Assembly (NCBI GenBank): GCA_029204225.1
Contig: CM055092.1
Location: forward strand, 66,476,930-66,538,929
Direction of reading: 5' to 3'
DNA length: 62,000 nt
DNA from: Diphasiastrum complanatum
Lineage: Eukaryota > Streptophyta > Lycopodiopsida > Lycopodiales > Lycopodiaceae
Part shown: positions 1 to 9,316 of the stretch, piece after piece
Layout of the letters: the number at the start of each line of letters is the position of its first letter
Numbering within the stretch: the first letter of the stretch is position 1
Translations under genes and position numbers: made by a program
The notes under the pieces: model-generated
Database searches by the model: none
Told to the model about the DNA's origin: nothing
The model's input: only the letters and a program-made list of their open reading frames with translations

Positions 1-742
1 TAATACTAAAATCAAGTTCTTCTAGTCTAAAACAAAAAGGAGTACCAATTGTATTTATAGCATCCGATATGTCTTTCTCAAATTTAAGATAATCATCCGA
101 ATCTATATATGTATAGAAATTGGGAGGAGGAGGATGAGGTGGAAGTGTAGTATCTACAGCAATATTAGGAGTATCCAAAACAGAGGTAGCTATATTTACA
201 GCATTATCAACAGCAGCATTATCTACAATGGATTCTGAGATAGGCTTCACTTTCTTAGGAGCACGCTTGGGGGCTGTCTGCTTCCTAGGATGCTTCGTAG
301 GAAGATGAGTCCTATCTACAGGAGTTGGTCTAGGAGCAGCAGGCTGAGATACATGTAATCTACAATACCTATCCCTCATTTTGATCGGAAGCTGAAAATC
401 CTTGGGCATTATGGTAATCCTCTTGGTATGGATGGCAAGCAAAAAAGAATCCTCAAGAAAAAGGCTAATATAACCTTCAACAGCCTCCTGAAGGCACTGA
501 AGAGCACTCAGTGTGAACCTAACGTGCTGTCCGAGATCATTTCTTGTTATGTTCTGGATAACACGATAGAATGGAGTTCTTAGGATCAACATAGCTGTTG
601 ACCTCTGATACTTACGTATCTCTGAGAGCCACCTACTGCGGTTGCGCGTTATAGGTCTAGTAGGGGGTGTGATGGCAATCGCAGGAGATGAGGATGAGCC
701 AAGAGAGAAGAACTCTCTCCTTGTCTGCTTTCTCCTATCCAT
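1..742 (-). CDS. Divergent histone H3 variant with long C-terminal extension (partial, runs off window)
   Basis: An ATG at 742 opens a frame that stays open to base 1 (about 247 codons seen; the 3' end is outside the window). After a short basic N-terminus (about 35 residues) comes an H3 histone fold. Visible blocks are SEIRKYQRST, then TPFYRVIQNITRND, VRFTLSALQCLQEAVEGY, LEDSFLLAIHTKRITIMPKDFQL and KMRDR, matching the alphaN to alpha3 blocks of H3 in order. Loop 1 is one residue longer than in canonical H3 and the end reads KDFQL rather than KDIQL; both are seen in CENH3-type variants. Where H3 normally ends, about 120 more residues follow: a Lys/Pro-rich stretch (TKHPRKQTAPKRAPKKVK), a low-complexity segment, then a mixed acidic region. 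The N-tail lacks the canonical ARTKQTARKS sequence. Expected role (inference): nucleosome component, possibly specialised or centromere-like. It is divergent to the gene at 1575 and shares its upstream region. The fold is clear; its function is not. Confidence 0.8.
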   Translation of the reverse strand, partial: MDRRKQTRREFFSLGSSSSPAIAITPPTRPITRNRSRWLSEIRKYQRSTAMLILRTPFYRVIQNITRNDLGQHVRFTLSALQCLQEAVEGYISLFLEDSFLLAIHTKRITIMPKDFQLPIKMRDRYCRLHVSQPAAPRPTPVDRTHLPTKHPRKQTAPKRAPKKVKPISESIVDNAAVDNAVNIATSVLDTPNIAVDTTLPPHPPPPNFYTYIDSDDYLKFEKDISDAINTIGTPFCFRLEELDFSI

Positions 743-904
743 GGGCGTGAACTATGTGATAGCGGACTTGTGCGTGAAGGTTAGGATGAGAAGGAAGGGA
801 TGATAAAGAACTCGTAGAGGACCAGTATGTACGGACAGAATGTACGGTATATCGGACCTATGCGAGCCGATTATCAGAGAGAACGATTAGATTTGAGAAA
901 AGAC

Positions 905-1561
905 GCACAAGTGCGATATGGGGTGACATGTAAGAAGAGGTATCGGACCTGTGCGCATGGAAGGTAGTACGAAGAATTTTGATCGTGAAGGGCGCGCACA
1001 AATGCGATATGCGGAGCGAAAAAAAAAGTGAAAAAAATTCATCGAAATTTGTGATTTTGTATCGGGGTTTGCACGTGCGAAAGAATGTCCTGTCACACGT
1101 GTGAGAGTTGTACGGACAAATGCGAGTGCGACACATGTCACTCTGTCACACTACACGTGTGGGATTTGTACGATCGAATGCGAGAGCGACACATGTTTAT
1201 AAGCACGCGAATGAACACGCGACATGTGTCTAGGTGTCATTTCACACGTGTGCAGGTGTCATCTCACACATGCCTGTGCCTGTTGTCGAATTGAAAGTAG
1301 ACACGTGTCATAAGTCCGTTGACCACACGTGCAAAAATTTAGTTTAAATGGCACGGAAACTGAATAATTTTTTATTATTTGTGTTCTCAAAATTTGCGAC
1401 ATATCGCTTTTCTGCGCGCTCATTTCTATCCGTTTGCTTGCAAGTATACCTACTCGCGCACAAGTGCGATATTCTATATCTGTTTGCCGTACATATCCAT
1501 CTTCTGCGCCATTTTGACTGTTAGTTTTGGTTCAGTTCTCCCACACGCACAAGTGCGATAT
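905..1561 (+). repeat. Four dispersed copies of a 15-bp motif with dyad core
   Basis: GCACAAGTGCGATAT occurs at 905-919, 1458-1472 and 1547-1561, and as GCACAAATGCGATAT at 996-1010. The core GCAC-NN-GTGC is a dyad. Two copies lie nearer the H3-like start; two lie within 120 bp of the start at 1575, the last ending 13 bp before it. All four share one orientation. They look like protein-binding sites or element-specific repeats. Confidence 0.7.
1095..1210 (+). repeat. 58-bp imperfect tandem duplication (2 units)
   Basis: Units start at 1095 and 1153. Each begins with ACACGTGT, continues with a TTGTACG block, then AATGCGAG and GCGACACATGT. Each unit therefore carries one G-box and one ACATGT. 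It lies midway between the divergent genes. Confidence 0.75.
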
Positions 1562-1574
1562 TCACGCTACTGCC

Positions 1575-3066
1575 ATGGCCTCTTCCTCATCATCCTCACG
1601 AGAATCAGGCTTGAGTTCATTTCTGAGTGAATTTGGGATTACTGAAAATATGGACTACTTCCACAGCCTATTCAGGCCTTATCTACATGTTTTCAAGACT
1701 GCACAATCAAATTTTGACGTATTTTATGAACATTATGTCAGATTCAGAGATATACTTAGCAAGCCTGTTTTCTCCATAGGTCAACTCCAATACATGCATT
1801 ATACTGATCTTGTTCATTTCTTCGCAGCCTTTAGACATAGACTGGATAGAATGTTTGATCTTTTCAAAAATAGTTCTATGTGTCCGTATTGCAACAGAAA
1901 ATGTCGATTGGTTGAATATCAGAGTGGTTTCGTACTTTTTCTTTTAGTTCAGATCCCAGATGATGATGAGTTTCTTGTTGCTGACCCTCCTCTGTTTAGT
2001 CAGCCATTAAGGATATTAGTCACTTTCTTATCGACACTCCTGATAAAGAAAGTGACTTCATTGATTTAAATACTGATGTTCTCCGGGATTCTTTCATTGG
2101 CCAAAATACATCTGATGATGAATCCAAATCTATGGAGGATTCGAAATGTCTTTTCAATTTGTCTGTATATTATATTAATGACAATGTATATTTTACTACT
2201 GCTGATTTATGTAAATTTTTTGACTATCGTGAGGACGAGGTTCTATGCTTATTATCCGGCACAATTTCCGAATTCTCCGACTTTGTAGATTTTGAGACAG
2301 ATGACCTTGTTGCTGGTATTGATTTTGATGATGAGGAGGGTCTTATGACCGGTGAAGAATGTCTGAATAAGACTTTATCAAATATAGCTGAGGATGGGCG
2401 AGACAGGCCGTCCGATGAAGAATTTACGACATTTCAATCCCAGATGGGCTTCCCTCGTCCATCATTAATGCATTTCACTGATGATTCCACTTCAGTACGT
2501 GGTTATTATATTGATCATCCTAATCTGGTTGCTGCTGATGATGAAGAATGTGTAAGTGTTTAATCTTCCTTGCATTTGAATGTTTTCAATCACTGAATGT
2601 GTTTTTGCTAACATATTTCCTATTGTAGGATGCTCTCATAATAGATGATTTTGTTGCGAGACGAGGTGGTTTCAGACAACATGCATCCTCGTTCCAGAGA
2701 GACAGTGGACTGGGCCACTATCTTCGGCATTTCTTGAAGAGTGAGATCTGTATTGCTCATTCCAAACTGAGCCCAGTCGGGGAGAGTCCTATAATGGCAG
2801 TTAAAGCTTTATCATTTTATTTAGGAGGACATAAATTTGTTAGGACAAATAAGATCATTTTTGTGAAAAGATCTTATGTTTTGAACATTTTAGGCTTTAC
2901 TGATGGGAATGTTCCTTTAAGGAGCTCCCATTATTCATTGTATTCCACTTATATTGAGCTTAGTGGAAATAAGGATAATGCATATCTATTAGATGCATAC
3001 GCTAGCAGAGAATTTCTTCATGACAATACTACCATAGAATCTGATACAAGATCTGATGATGAATAG
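1575..3066 (+). CDS. Two-exon gene of unknown family, divergent partner of the H3-like gene (one apparent frame change)
   Basis: Start ATG at 1575; intron 2552-2628 with GTAAGT donor and TTGTAG acceptor in phase; stop at 3064-3066. I do not recognise the family. Visible features are a Ser-rich N-terminus, a possible zinc-binding CPYCNRKC at about residue 105, an acidic middle (YREDEVLCLLSG, then DEEFTTFQSQ), and a C-terminal block with SEICIAHSKLSPVGESP, MAVKALSFYLGGHKF and KRSYVLNILGF. The frame changes once at about 2005-2050: the first half reads to LFSQPL, the second starts near DISHFLIDTP. This is either a 1-nt lesion, an unrecognised splice or a sequence error. A paralogue at 15.17-16.70 kb conserves the order of all blocks, including the spaced cysteines and the second exon, so this was a real protein. 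Function unknown. Confidence 0.6.
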
Positions 3067-3535
3067 TTGACACTTTGTATAATACAATCAATACATTTAC
3101 ATTGGGTATTTCTCCTCTCTTGTTCAATGAATTTGCAAAGCAATTCTGAACATGTCATGATGATCTTCTACTCAGCAATCATCTAATTTTCTCTTCCTGT
3201 ATGAACTTGCATGCTTTTCTAAACTTGTTGTATTGTGTGGACTTTGTTATATGTCGAATCTGAACTCTACGGTAGAACCACTGAAACAATTGACAAATGT
3301 AGTTTCGTTTTTCATTGGTTCCTCCATGTTGTGTATTTCTATGAAATGCTGCTTGTGCTTGCCAGTGTGACTTCTCCATCCCTTGTGATGACCATACACT
3401 CAAGCTTCCATATGTATTTGCAAAAAATGCTGTATGATCTCTTAGTATGTGCTGCATATGTCAAAATCATAATGTTAGTCTTATGTTTAGATCTAAATAT
3501 ATATGAAAATTTGAAAGCATTTTAAAAATTTTATA
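3067..3535. other. 3' intergenic region conserved with the second copy
   Basis: No gene is recognised here. The stretch from about 3205 to 3570 is clearly similar to 16810-17215 downstream of the paralogue, for example the shared TGTTGTGTATTTC and ATGAAATGCTGCT segments. Conservation of non-coding flank shows that the duplicated unit is larger than one gene. Confidence 0.6.
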
Positions 3536-5774
3536 CTAACCATGTAATGAGTGATGTGATCTTCTCCCCCATGCTTTTGATATTGCATTAACAAACTCGA
3601 CACAAGTCCTTTGGACAACTTTCTTATCAATATCAGAGTATTTTTCTTTTCTTAAAATAGCAATCATACTATCAAGCTTTTTCCATACATCAACTTTTAG
3701 TACTCTGGTTTTGCCGTCTTTCTCGAAGTCTTGAGTGGCCGCAATAATATCTGTCCAGACTGAGTGTTGAATATTAGAAGCCTTACTAGTATGATTTGAT
3801 AGAAAACGACGTGCTTTTGCTCCTCCTATGCTTGGCTTAGTTGGCATGTTCCCATTCTTTCCTGAAAGCTTTTCATCTTTTTGAATTTTGACATGTCCTT
3901 CATGGAGTCCTGCTTTTGATAAAACATCTTCTAATTGAAAGATAGCTTTCTTTGCTAATGATGCTGGCTTAGTATTCCAAGCAAAAACTATATGAAGATA
4001 AATGATCTTTTCTATTAATCTAACTTCTGCATGAAGAGTGCAAACATGCACATTTTTTAAGGGGATAGGCAGCACAGGCTTCTAGTTTGGATCTGCATAT
4101 TCTCTAGTAATTCCTGAACTCCTAGTTACATCTTTTTCCATTTTCATGCAGTACAAACAAGGGTGTTTTGATGTAGCACCGTGAGAGACATTATACATAC
4201 ATTTCAATGTTTTTAAATCACTTGCTAAGTGCCATTCAACATTGAAGTCTCCAACTCCTGGAACATTGAGAAATCCTCCATCCATATGGTCCTTGATGAT
4301 CCTAGGATAAGGTGTCCTTGAGAATATCCATGATAATATATATTATGATCCTTTTTCAGCACCTGTCCAAAGAATTAATCATACTTAGTTTACAATATAT
4401 TAATACTATTCAATGAATGTAATGTAATAATGAGGCTAGTTACCTGAAACGCTGCCAACCACCATATATCATTTTCTGACTGGATACTGAATTTGAAATC
4501 TTCTTGGTTCTCTGTTTGGGATAGAGCACCATTCATGAGAGTTATACTAACCCTTTCCATCTTCTGCCCTTTCACAATTTCTGACTCATGTAACTTAAGT
4601 ACTATGATTATTTTGCCATTCACCTTTTCATAGGTTATATCATAGAATGTGATGATGTATCTCAGCAAGTAATTTAGATCAACAAATAAATTGTTTGATG
4701 AATTATAGAATATCGATCTTCCATCAGTTTCATACACCTCCTCAATATGAAATGGAGTTCTAGTGATCTTATGCATACCTATGTTTAATGTATCCCTCTC
4801 TTTCTTCAAGTGGTATGTCCTAGGGATTGGGACTTTTCTAATTTGAACTTGCTTAAAAGCTTCTCTAATTAGTTGAAATATTGTTGCATATGCTTCCCTA
4901 CTTATACCTGCAAAATCACAAGCACCCTGAACTATAGTCTTATCTAAAATATTTTGAATGTCCACCATCAAAGACTCTGCTATTTTACACTTTACATTTG
5001 AAATCCTATTGTTCATCATGATACGCTCAGTGGATTTGCAAGTCAATATTGTGCCCAATGACATTCCTAGTGAAACATTGTCTTTAATATTCTGAGGAGC
5101 TACTAATGCAGATCTGCAAAAAAAACAAATAGTTAACTAAATATCACCATAGCTGAAATTAAATCCAAATGTCATTGAAAAACTTACAAAATTTAGAATA
5201 TGCTTACTTGAATGCATGGATCCTTCTATTTCGATAACCTCCTTTTGAAAGCGTTTGAATATCCTTGCAACTTTGTCGCTTTCGCTTCTTACTTTCAGCC
5301 TTTTTCTTTACCAAATCCACATCCTTCAGTAATTGTAAGTTTTTAATACGAAAAGACTGTAAGACTGATTGCATTTGCTCTAGTTCTGATTTGATATTGA
5401 TTGCTATCTTCTGTAATGATTCATTATTTTTTTTAAGTTGTTCATTTTCTTCTAACGTCTTTTGGAGATGACAATCTCTATTCTGACAATAAGAGGATAT
5501 CCGAATTAACTCACCTTCTAAAAAATGAACTTTATTCATATAAAGTTGTTTTCCATGGTTTTGCAATCTTTCACAATATCCTAGTAATCCACTATGCCCA
5601 TTGCATATCCATGTAACTAAATGAGTTATTGAAGAGAATGTGGGATGTGTCAAAGTGCTTGGATCTTGTGGATATAATGTTCCATCTGTCCACAAATCCA
5701 CGTTTTTCTTTCCTTCTGCCCTGTAACGAGAATGATCTTCAGCAGATATTTGAACTCCTTTGCCTCCTCTTCTC
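3536..5774 (-). pseudogene. Coiled-coil, transposase-like protein, multi-exon, interrupted
   Basis: Minus-strand exons that join in phase: 5218-5774 (acceptor TTTGTAG, donor GTAAGC), 4444-5113 and about 3536-4363. The first exon encodes VDLWTDGTLYP, then a Lys/Glu/Leu-rich coiled coil (about 90 residues: EENEQLKKNNESLQK and onward) and a basic KKRKRQSCKD patch. The second contains VLKLHESEIVKGQKMERVS. The third has MDGGFLNVPGVGDFNVEWH, SDLKTLKC, a PCLYC pair, then KNVHVCTLHAEVRLIEK. The GDFN..SDLKTL..PCLYC arrangement reminds me of transposase-like/RNase H-like proteins of uncharacterised eukaryotic elements, but I cannot name the family or mark a DDE triad. An in-frame TAG at 4082-4084 splits the last exon. 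The gene converges on 1575-3066; the edge of a second copy is at about 17150-17220. Confidence 0.45.
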
Positions 5775-6384
5775 TACAAAGGTGCCAGATCAACAGAGAT
5801 ATCCACATGTAGATGATATAATGTCATCATAAAAAAAATAATAGAGTAATCAGTTGCATCAAAGTACTATGACCAGATTCTATGAAGCAAAACAAAATAC
5901 TCATCTTTGATTATATTATATACTATATACGATCAATCCAATCTCCATGCTTGTATGCTTGATTCAAATTTGGAAATGCCGCTCATTTTTTCATTCCAAT
6001 AGGTAGTTGGCGCTCATATTTCCATTCTCGTGGAAGGAATGCATATGTAAACATTTTGCAATTTTTCTTGATTCAAATTTGGGGATGGCGGTATATTCTA
6101 GATCCAGTGAAAATATTGCCCTTTTCGTAACCAATGGAAGGAATATTTTTGAATTTAGTCAAGTTATACTGCGAACTGTTAACAGTTCTTAACTGTGACT
6201 ATAGACACTGTGGCTAGATCATTGGGAGTTGGGGAGGCCTTGGGAGTGGTGTGGGCAAGCAAATAAACAATATTGTTTTATTTATTTTGATATTTTTGTA
6301 TATCCTACATGGCATTCCTTAAAGGGTCTTTTTGATATTGAGAACTCCTCTAATGTTGATACTGATTGCCATCAGCGATGTTTT

Positions 6385-6474
6385 CACCTTGATCATAATC
6401 TTCAATGTTACTGTCACCTTGATCATAATCTTCGATGTAACCATCCCCTTGATCCCAATATTTCCCCACATCAT
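6385..6474 (-). repeat. Three 30-bp tandem units encoding an acidic decapeptide
   Basis: Units begin at 6385, 6415 and 6445 (CACCTTGATCATAATCTTC type). On the minus strand they read as EDYDQGDSNI-like decapeptides, preceded by a DDDQSYCDGDCDND stretch. The 30-bp period keeps frame, consistent with a coding repeat in an acidic protein, possibly an exon of the gene at 3536-5774. The link is inference. Confidence 0.5.
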
Positions 6475-7427
6475 TGTCACAATCGCCATCACAGTATGAC
6501 TGATCGTCATCCTCTTGTTCATAATGCCAATCCATTAGAGTTGATGTGGAATAACTAAATTTTGTAACTGTGGATTGCAATCTTGGGAAGAATTTGGAAA
6601 TGGTATAGAAACCAGTTTTAATAAGGTGCAGTTAAGCGGTACCAATAGGCATGAGTTTTCTTTTCGATTAGAGCAAGTAAAAAGGATTTTTGAAAAGGTC
6701 AAATTTTGATCCAAATAAGACTTCTACACTGACAATCTTGTTGAGCTAATGAAGCTTGCTTTCTACGGCACTGAAATCCGAGCTCAAACGGATGAGATAT
6801 GGCCAATTGAATGAATAAAGCATAAAGTGTAAATAACTTAGGACAATAAAGGGCCTAAAATAAAATTAAAAATAAGAATTACATAATGATAACCATTGTA
6901 CTCAGCGTAGTGAACTGAGCAATTTTTGTTCTTAAAGCACTAATTCCAACGTTAAACGCAAAAGTAAGTTAAAGCTACACGAAGACAAGGAAATTACAAA
7001 CTTAGAAAGGGACCTTTATAGAAAAGTTTGGTTTCTTTGGAGCATTGGACCGTTGAAGAAAGATAACCGTAGAAATCTTAAAAATGACAGCAAGTTTTTT
7101 TTTTGGTTTACTTGGGCGATCATTTTGGGTGTAGGGAAGATTCTTGGGAGCGTGATCACAGGGGCAAGTAAGAGAGAAAAAAGAGAAAATCTCAACAAAC
7201 GTTTTTTAGAGAGACAGGATCTCAAGTAAGAGAGAGAAATCTCAACCGACCTCAAGCAATAGAGAGAAAATCTGAACCGACGGTTTTTAGAGAGAGGATC
7301 TCAACCGACATTTTGAGAGAGAGAGGATGGGGTCGGCTACCTGACCGACGGAGAGAGGGCATCGACGCTCGTTTGCTAGCGAAGGAGATGTCCCTGGCGT
7401 TTTTTTTGCAAGTGTATGTCGGCCGGG

Positions 7428-7461
7428 ATCAGAGGCGCTATGTAATCAGAGGCGCTATGTT
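7428..7461. repeat. 17-bp tandem duplication
   Basis: ATCAGAGGCGCTATGTA at 7428-7444 is followed directly by the same word with one changed base at 7445-7461. No function assigned. Confidence 0.8.
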
Positions 7462-7767
7462 ACTTGAAACTCCCTGTGTTCAAATCGTCGATGCAGGAAT
7501 CGGGAGTATCAATCGGGAGTTATTGCAGATGAAGCAATCGGGTTGATCGGTGTCAATCAGTCGGACGTCTCCAGCATTCGCTTGAGCACTGATCCTTGGA
7601 ATTATTTGAGCTCTTGCTGATGGGCATATTTGTGCAGTGAGGCACGATTGCAACGGTACCTGCTAGTACACAGTAGAGCGCGACTGTAGCAGAGCGCAGC
7701 TATGGTAATTTGCAATAGGTGATGTAGAGTAATCCCATTTTGCCCGATCCTCTTGCACCTACAGTGG

Positions 7768-7813
7768 CCGTGATAGAGATTCAGGGAGTGCCGTGATAGA
7801 GATTCAGGGAGTG
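7768..7813. repeat. 23-bp perfect tandem duplication
   Basis: A unit beginning CCGTGATAGAGATTCAGG occurs at 7768-7790 and again immediately at 7791-7813 with no difference. Probably replication slippage. Confidence 0.85.
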
Positions 7814-8126
7814 CGAGCTTCTGGAGGTTCCTGTCAATGCAGTAGACACCTACTATGAAGATGGTGGCGATTGGAAGTGGAGCGATTGGAAGAGATGTAT
7901 GCGCAGACAGAGAGAAAATTTGATCTCGCTCACAGATTTCGGTGGACTTCAAGAATTCAGAATCATAATTCGGATTAACAGGGCATCATCGTTGATAAGC
8001 AAGGACCAGCCGTGAGCCAACACTCAATCACTTGTAAAATACAGCACTCAGAATCCCAAGAGGAAGAGCAAGAACTGATACTGGGAGGTCGCGTGAAGCT
8101 GAGAGGTCGCGTGGAAGTGAATTGGG

Positions 8127-8186
8127 TCTAGGGTTAGGTCAGGTTAGGGTTTAGAGTTAGGTCAATTTAGGGTTTAGGGTCAGGGC
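8127..8186 (+). repeat. Degenerate interstitial telomere-like tract (TTTAGGG type)
   Basis: Two perfect TTTAGGG units lie in tandem at 8166-8179, surrounded by variants (CTAGGG, GTTAGGG, TTTAGAG, GTTAGG) over about 60 bp. TTTAGGG is the usual plant telomere repeat, and its reverse AAACCCTAA is the telo-box of some plant promoters. Either an interstitial telomeric scar or a telo-box cluster. Confidence 0.65.
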
Positions 8187-8750
8187 TTTTTTTTTCAAAA
8201 ATAGTTTTTAAAACGAAACTTCAAAACGAAACAATTGAAAACAAATCTACAAAGAAATAGAACTTCAAACATGAAAGGTTGAAGTGCTTTTCTCCCAAAT
8301 TTCCTACCAAAGCTAACATTTGACCTCTTTCACAAGATGTGTCATATCTCAGTCAATTCTTAACTAAATTGGCTGGAAATTGGCTCAGATTCAGGCTAAG
8401 ACTGAGATCTACAATCCTATGGAATTATAGTCACAAAGTTTGGCCAAAAATTCAGCTAAAAATGAAGAAAACAGACTGCAAAAACTACAACTAGCTAAAA
8501 TTGGAAAGGACACTAAAATAGCCATAACTTGGTCATTATAGCTCCAAATCAGAAAATCTCAGTACCTCTAGAAAGCTAAAAGAAAGATCTACAGATCTAC
8601 AACAAGAAACTACACACAAAAAAAAAATGAAGAATAAATGGTCAAAAATTGAATCAGAACTTGTTGGAAGTTAAAAAATCAAGAAACTAAAACAAGAAAC
8701 TCTACCAAACTTAACAAAAATCCACCAAATCTGATGAGGAAAGGATCTAA

Positions 8751-8763
8751 TGCTCTGATACCA
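8751..8763 (-). other. LTR-retrotransposon primer binding site (initiator tRNA-Met)
   Basis: On the minus strand this reads TGGTATCAGAGCA, the standard Ty1/copia primer site complementary to initiator tRNA-Met. It lies 4 bp inside the LTR at 8768. Confidence 0.75.
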
Positions 8764-8767
8764 AAAT

Positions 8768-9316
8768 TGTCATGTGCCAAACTTAGCATCCAAACATCTA
8801 ATTCATTCATTAAACATCAAACTAAATGGAAATACAAGAAATCAAGAAACTAGTCAAAAATCAAGAAGATAGCTAAAAGTAGCAAAACTTCACCAAAATA
8901 GGCAAAGTAAGGTATCTTTATTCATGATTATTGATCATTCACAAGATAGGTCCTGATTCTAGAGCATGATCATAGTTCTCATGTGATTTTAGACACATGA
9001 ACCACTTTCTTCATCAAGGAAGCTCTCCAAGAGAAGCTCCAAGATCTCTTAAAACTCAAATTTACAAAATGAACAATAGCCTCCAAATTTAGCACGACCT
9101 TAGCTATTTATAGTGGTGATTTGTGCTTCTACTATAAGTTTGGGACCTTATTTGGATAAGTTGGGCCTTACAAGTCCGCTATTCACAAATATAGCGAGGT
9201 TGTTCGAGCCACCTTATTAACTGTCCTAATGACTAACTCTAGTCTACTTTAGCTCCATGGCCATATTTGGCAATTCATTAGTAAGCTCATGGGCTAATTA
9301 CATGCAGCACATGATA
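8768..9316 (-). mobile_element. LTR of a minus-strand copia-type element
   Basis: It begins TGTCATGTGC next to the primer site and ends GCACATGATA at 9307-9316, a 10-bp terminal inverted repeat with one mismatch. A TATA box, TATAAATAG on the minus strand, lies at about 9106-9114, correctly placed to transcribe toward the primer site. The internal part toward 8200 has no recognised coding sequence. The far boundary is inferred from the inverted repeat. Confidence 0.55.

Larger units (their letters stand above)
743..1574. promoter_or_regulatory. Motif-dense bidirectional intergenic region
   Basis: This 832-bp gap lies between two divergent start codons (742 on minus, 1575 on plus). It holds four copies of GCACAAGTGCGATAT (one with a single change), six CACGTG G-box/E-box hexamers within about 260 bp (1072, 1096, 1154, 1245, 1302, 1326), several ACATGT relatives and a 58-bp tandem duplication. 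The start at 1575 sits in a good plant context (GCCATGGC). I infer a shared, co-regulated promoter; CACGTG is the classical plant bZIP/bHLH site. No clear TATA box was assigned. Confidence 0.6.
5775..8100. other. Stretch without a recognised gene
   Basis: Mostly AT-rich sequence. It contains an acidic repeat-coding segment (6385-6474), polypurine stretches at about 7150-7330 (GAGAGA-rich), and two short perfect or near-perfect tandem duplications. It may hold 5' exons or leader of the minus-strand gene at 3536-5774, but I could not connect splice sites with confidence. Confidence 0.3.

Noticed and set aside
1-742. Canonical histone H3 or a giant-virus histone
   Set aside because: Too diverged for a replication-dependent H3. 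A viral origin was considered, but the neighbouring genes have spliceosomal introns and there is no viral hallmark gene in the window.
3179-3525. Frames on both strands after the unknown gene
   Set aside because: The corresponding region at 16.8-17.1 kb does not preserve either frame; the similarity is of non-coding flank.
7450-7520. tRNA-like B-box word GTTCAAATC near 7470
   Set aside because: No A box, acceptor stem or cloverleaf could be built around it.
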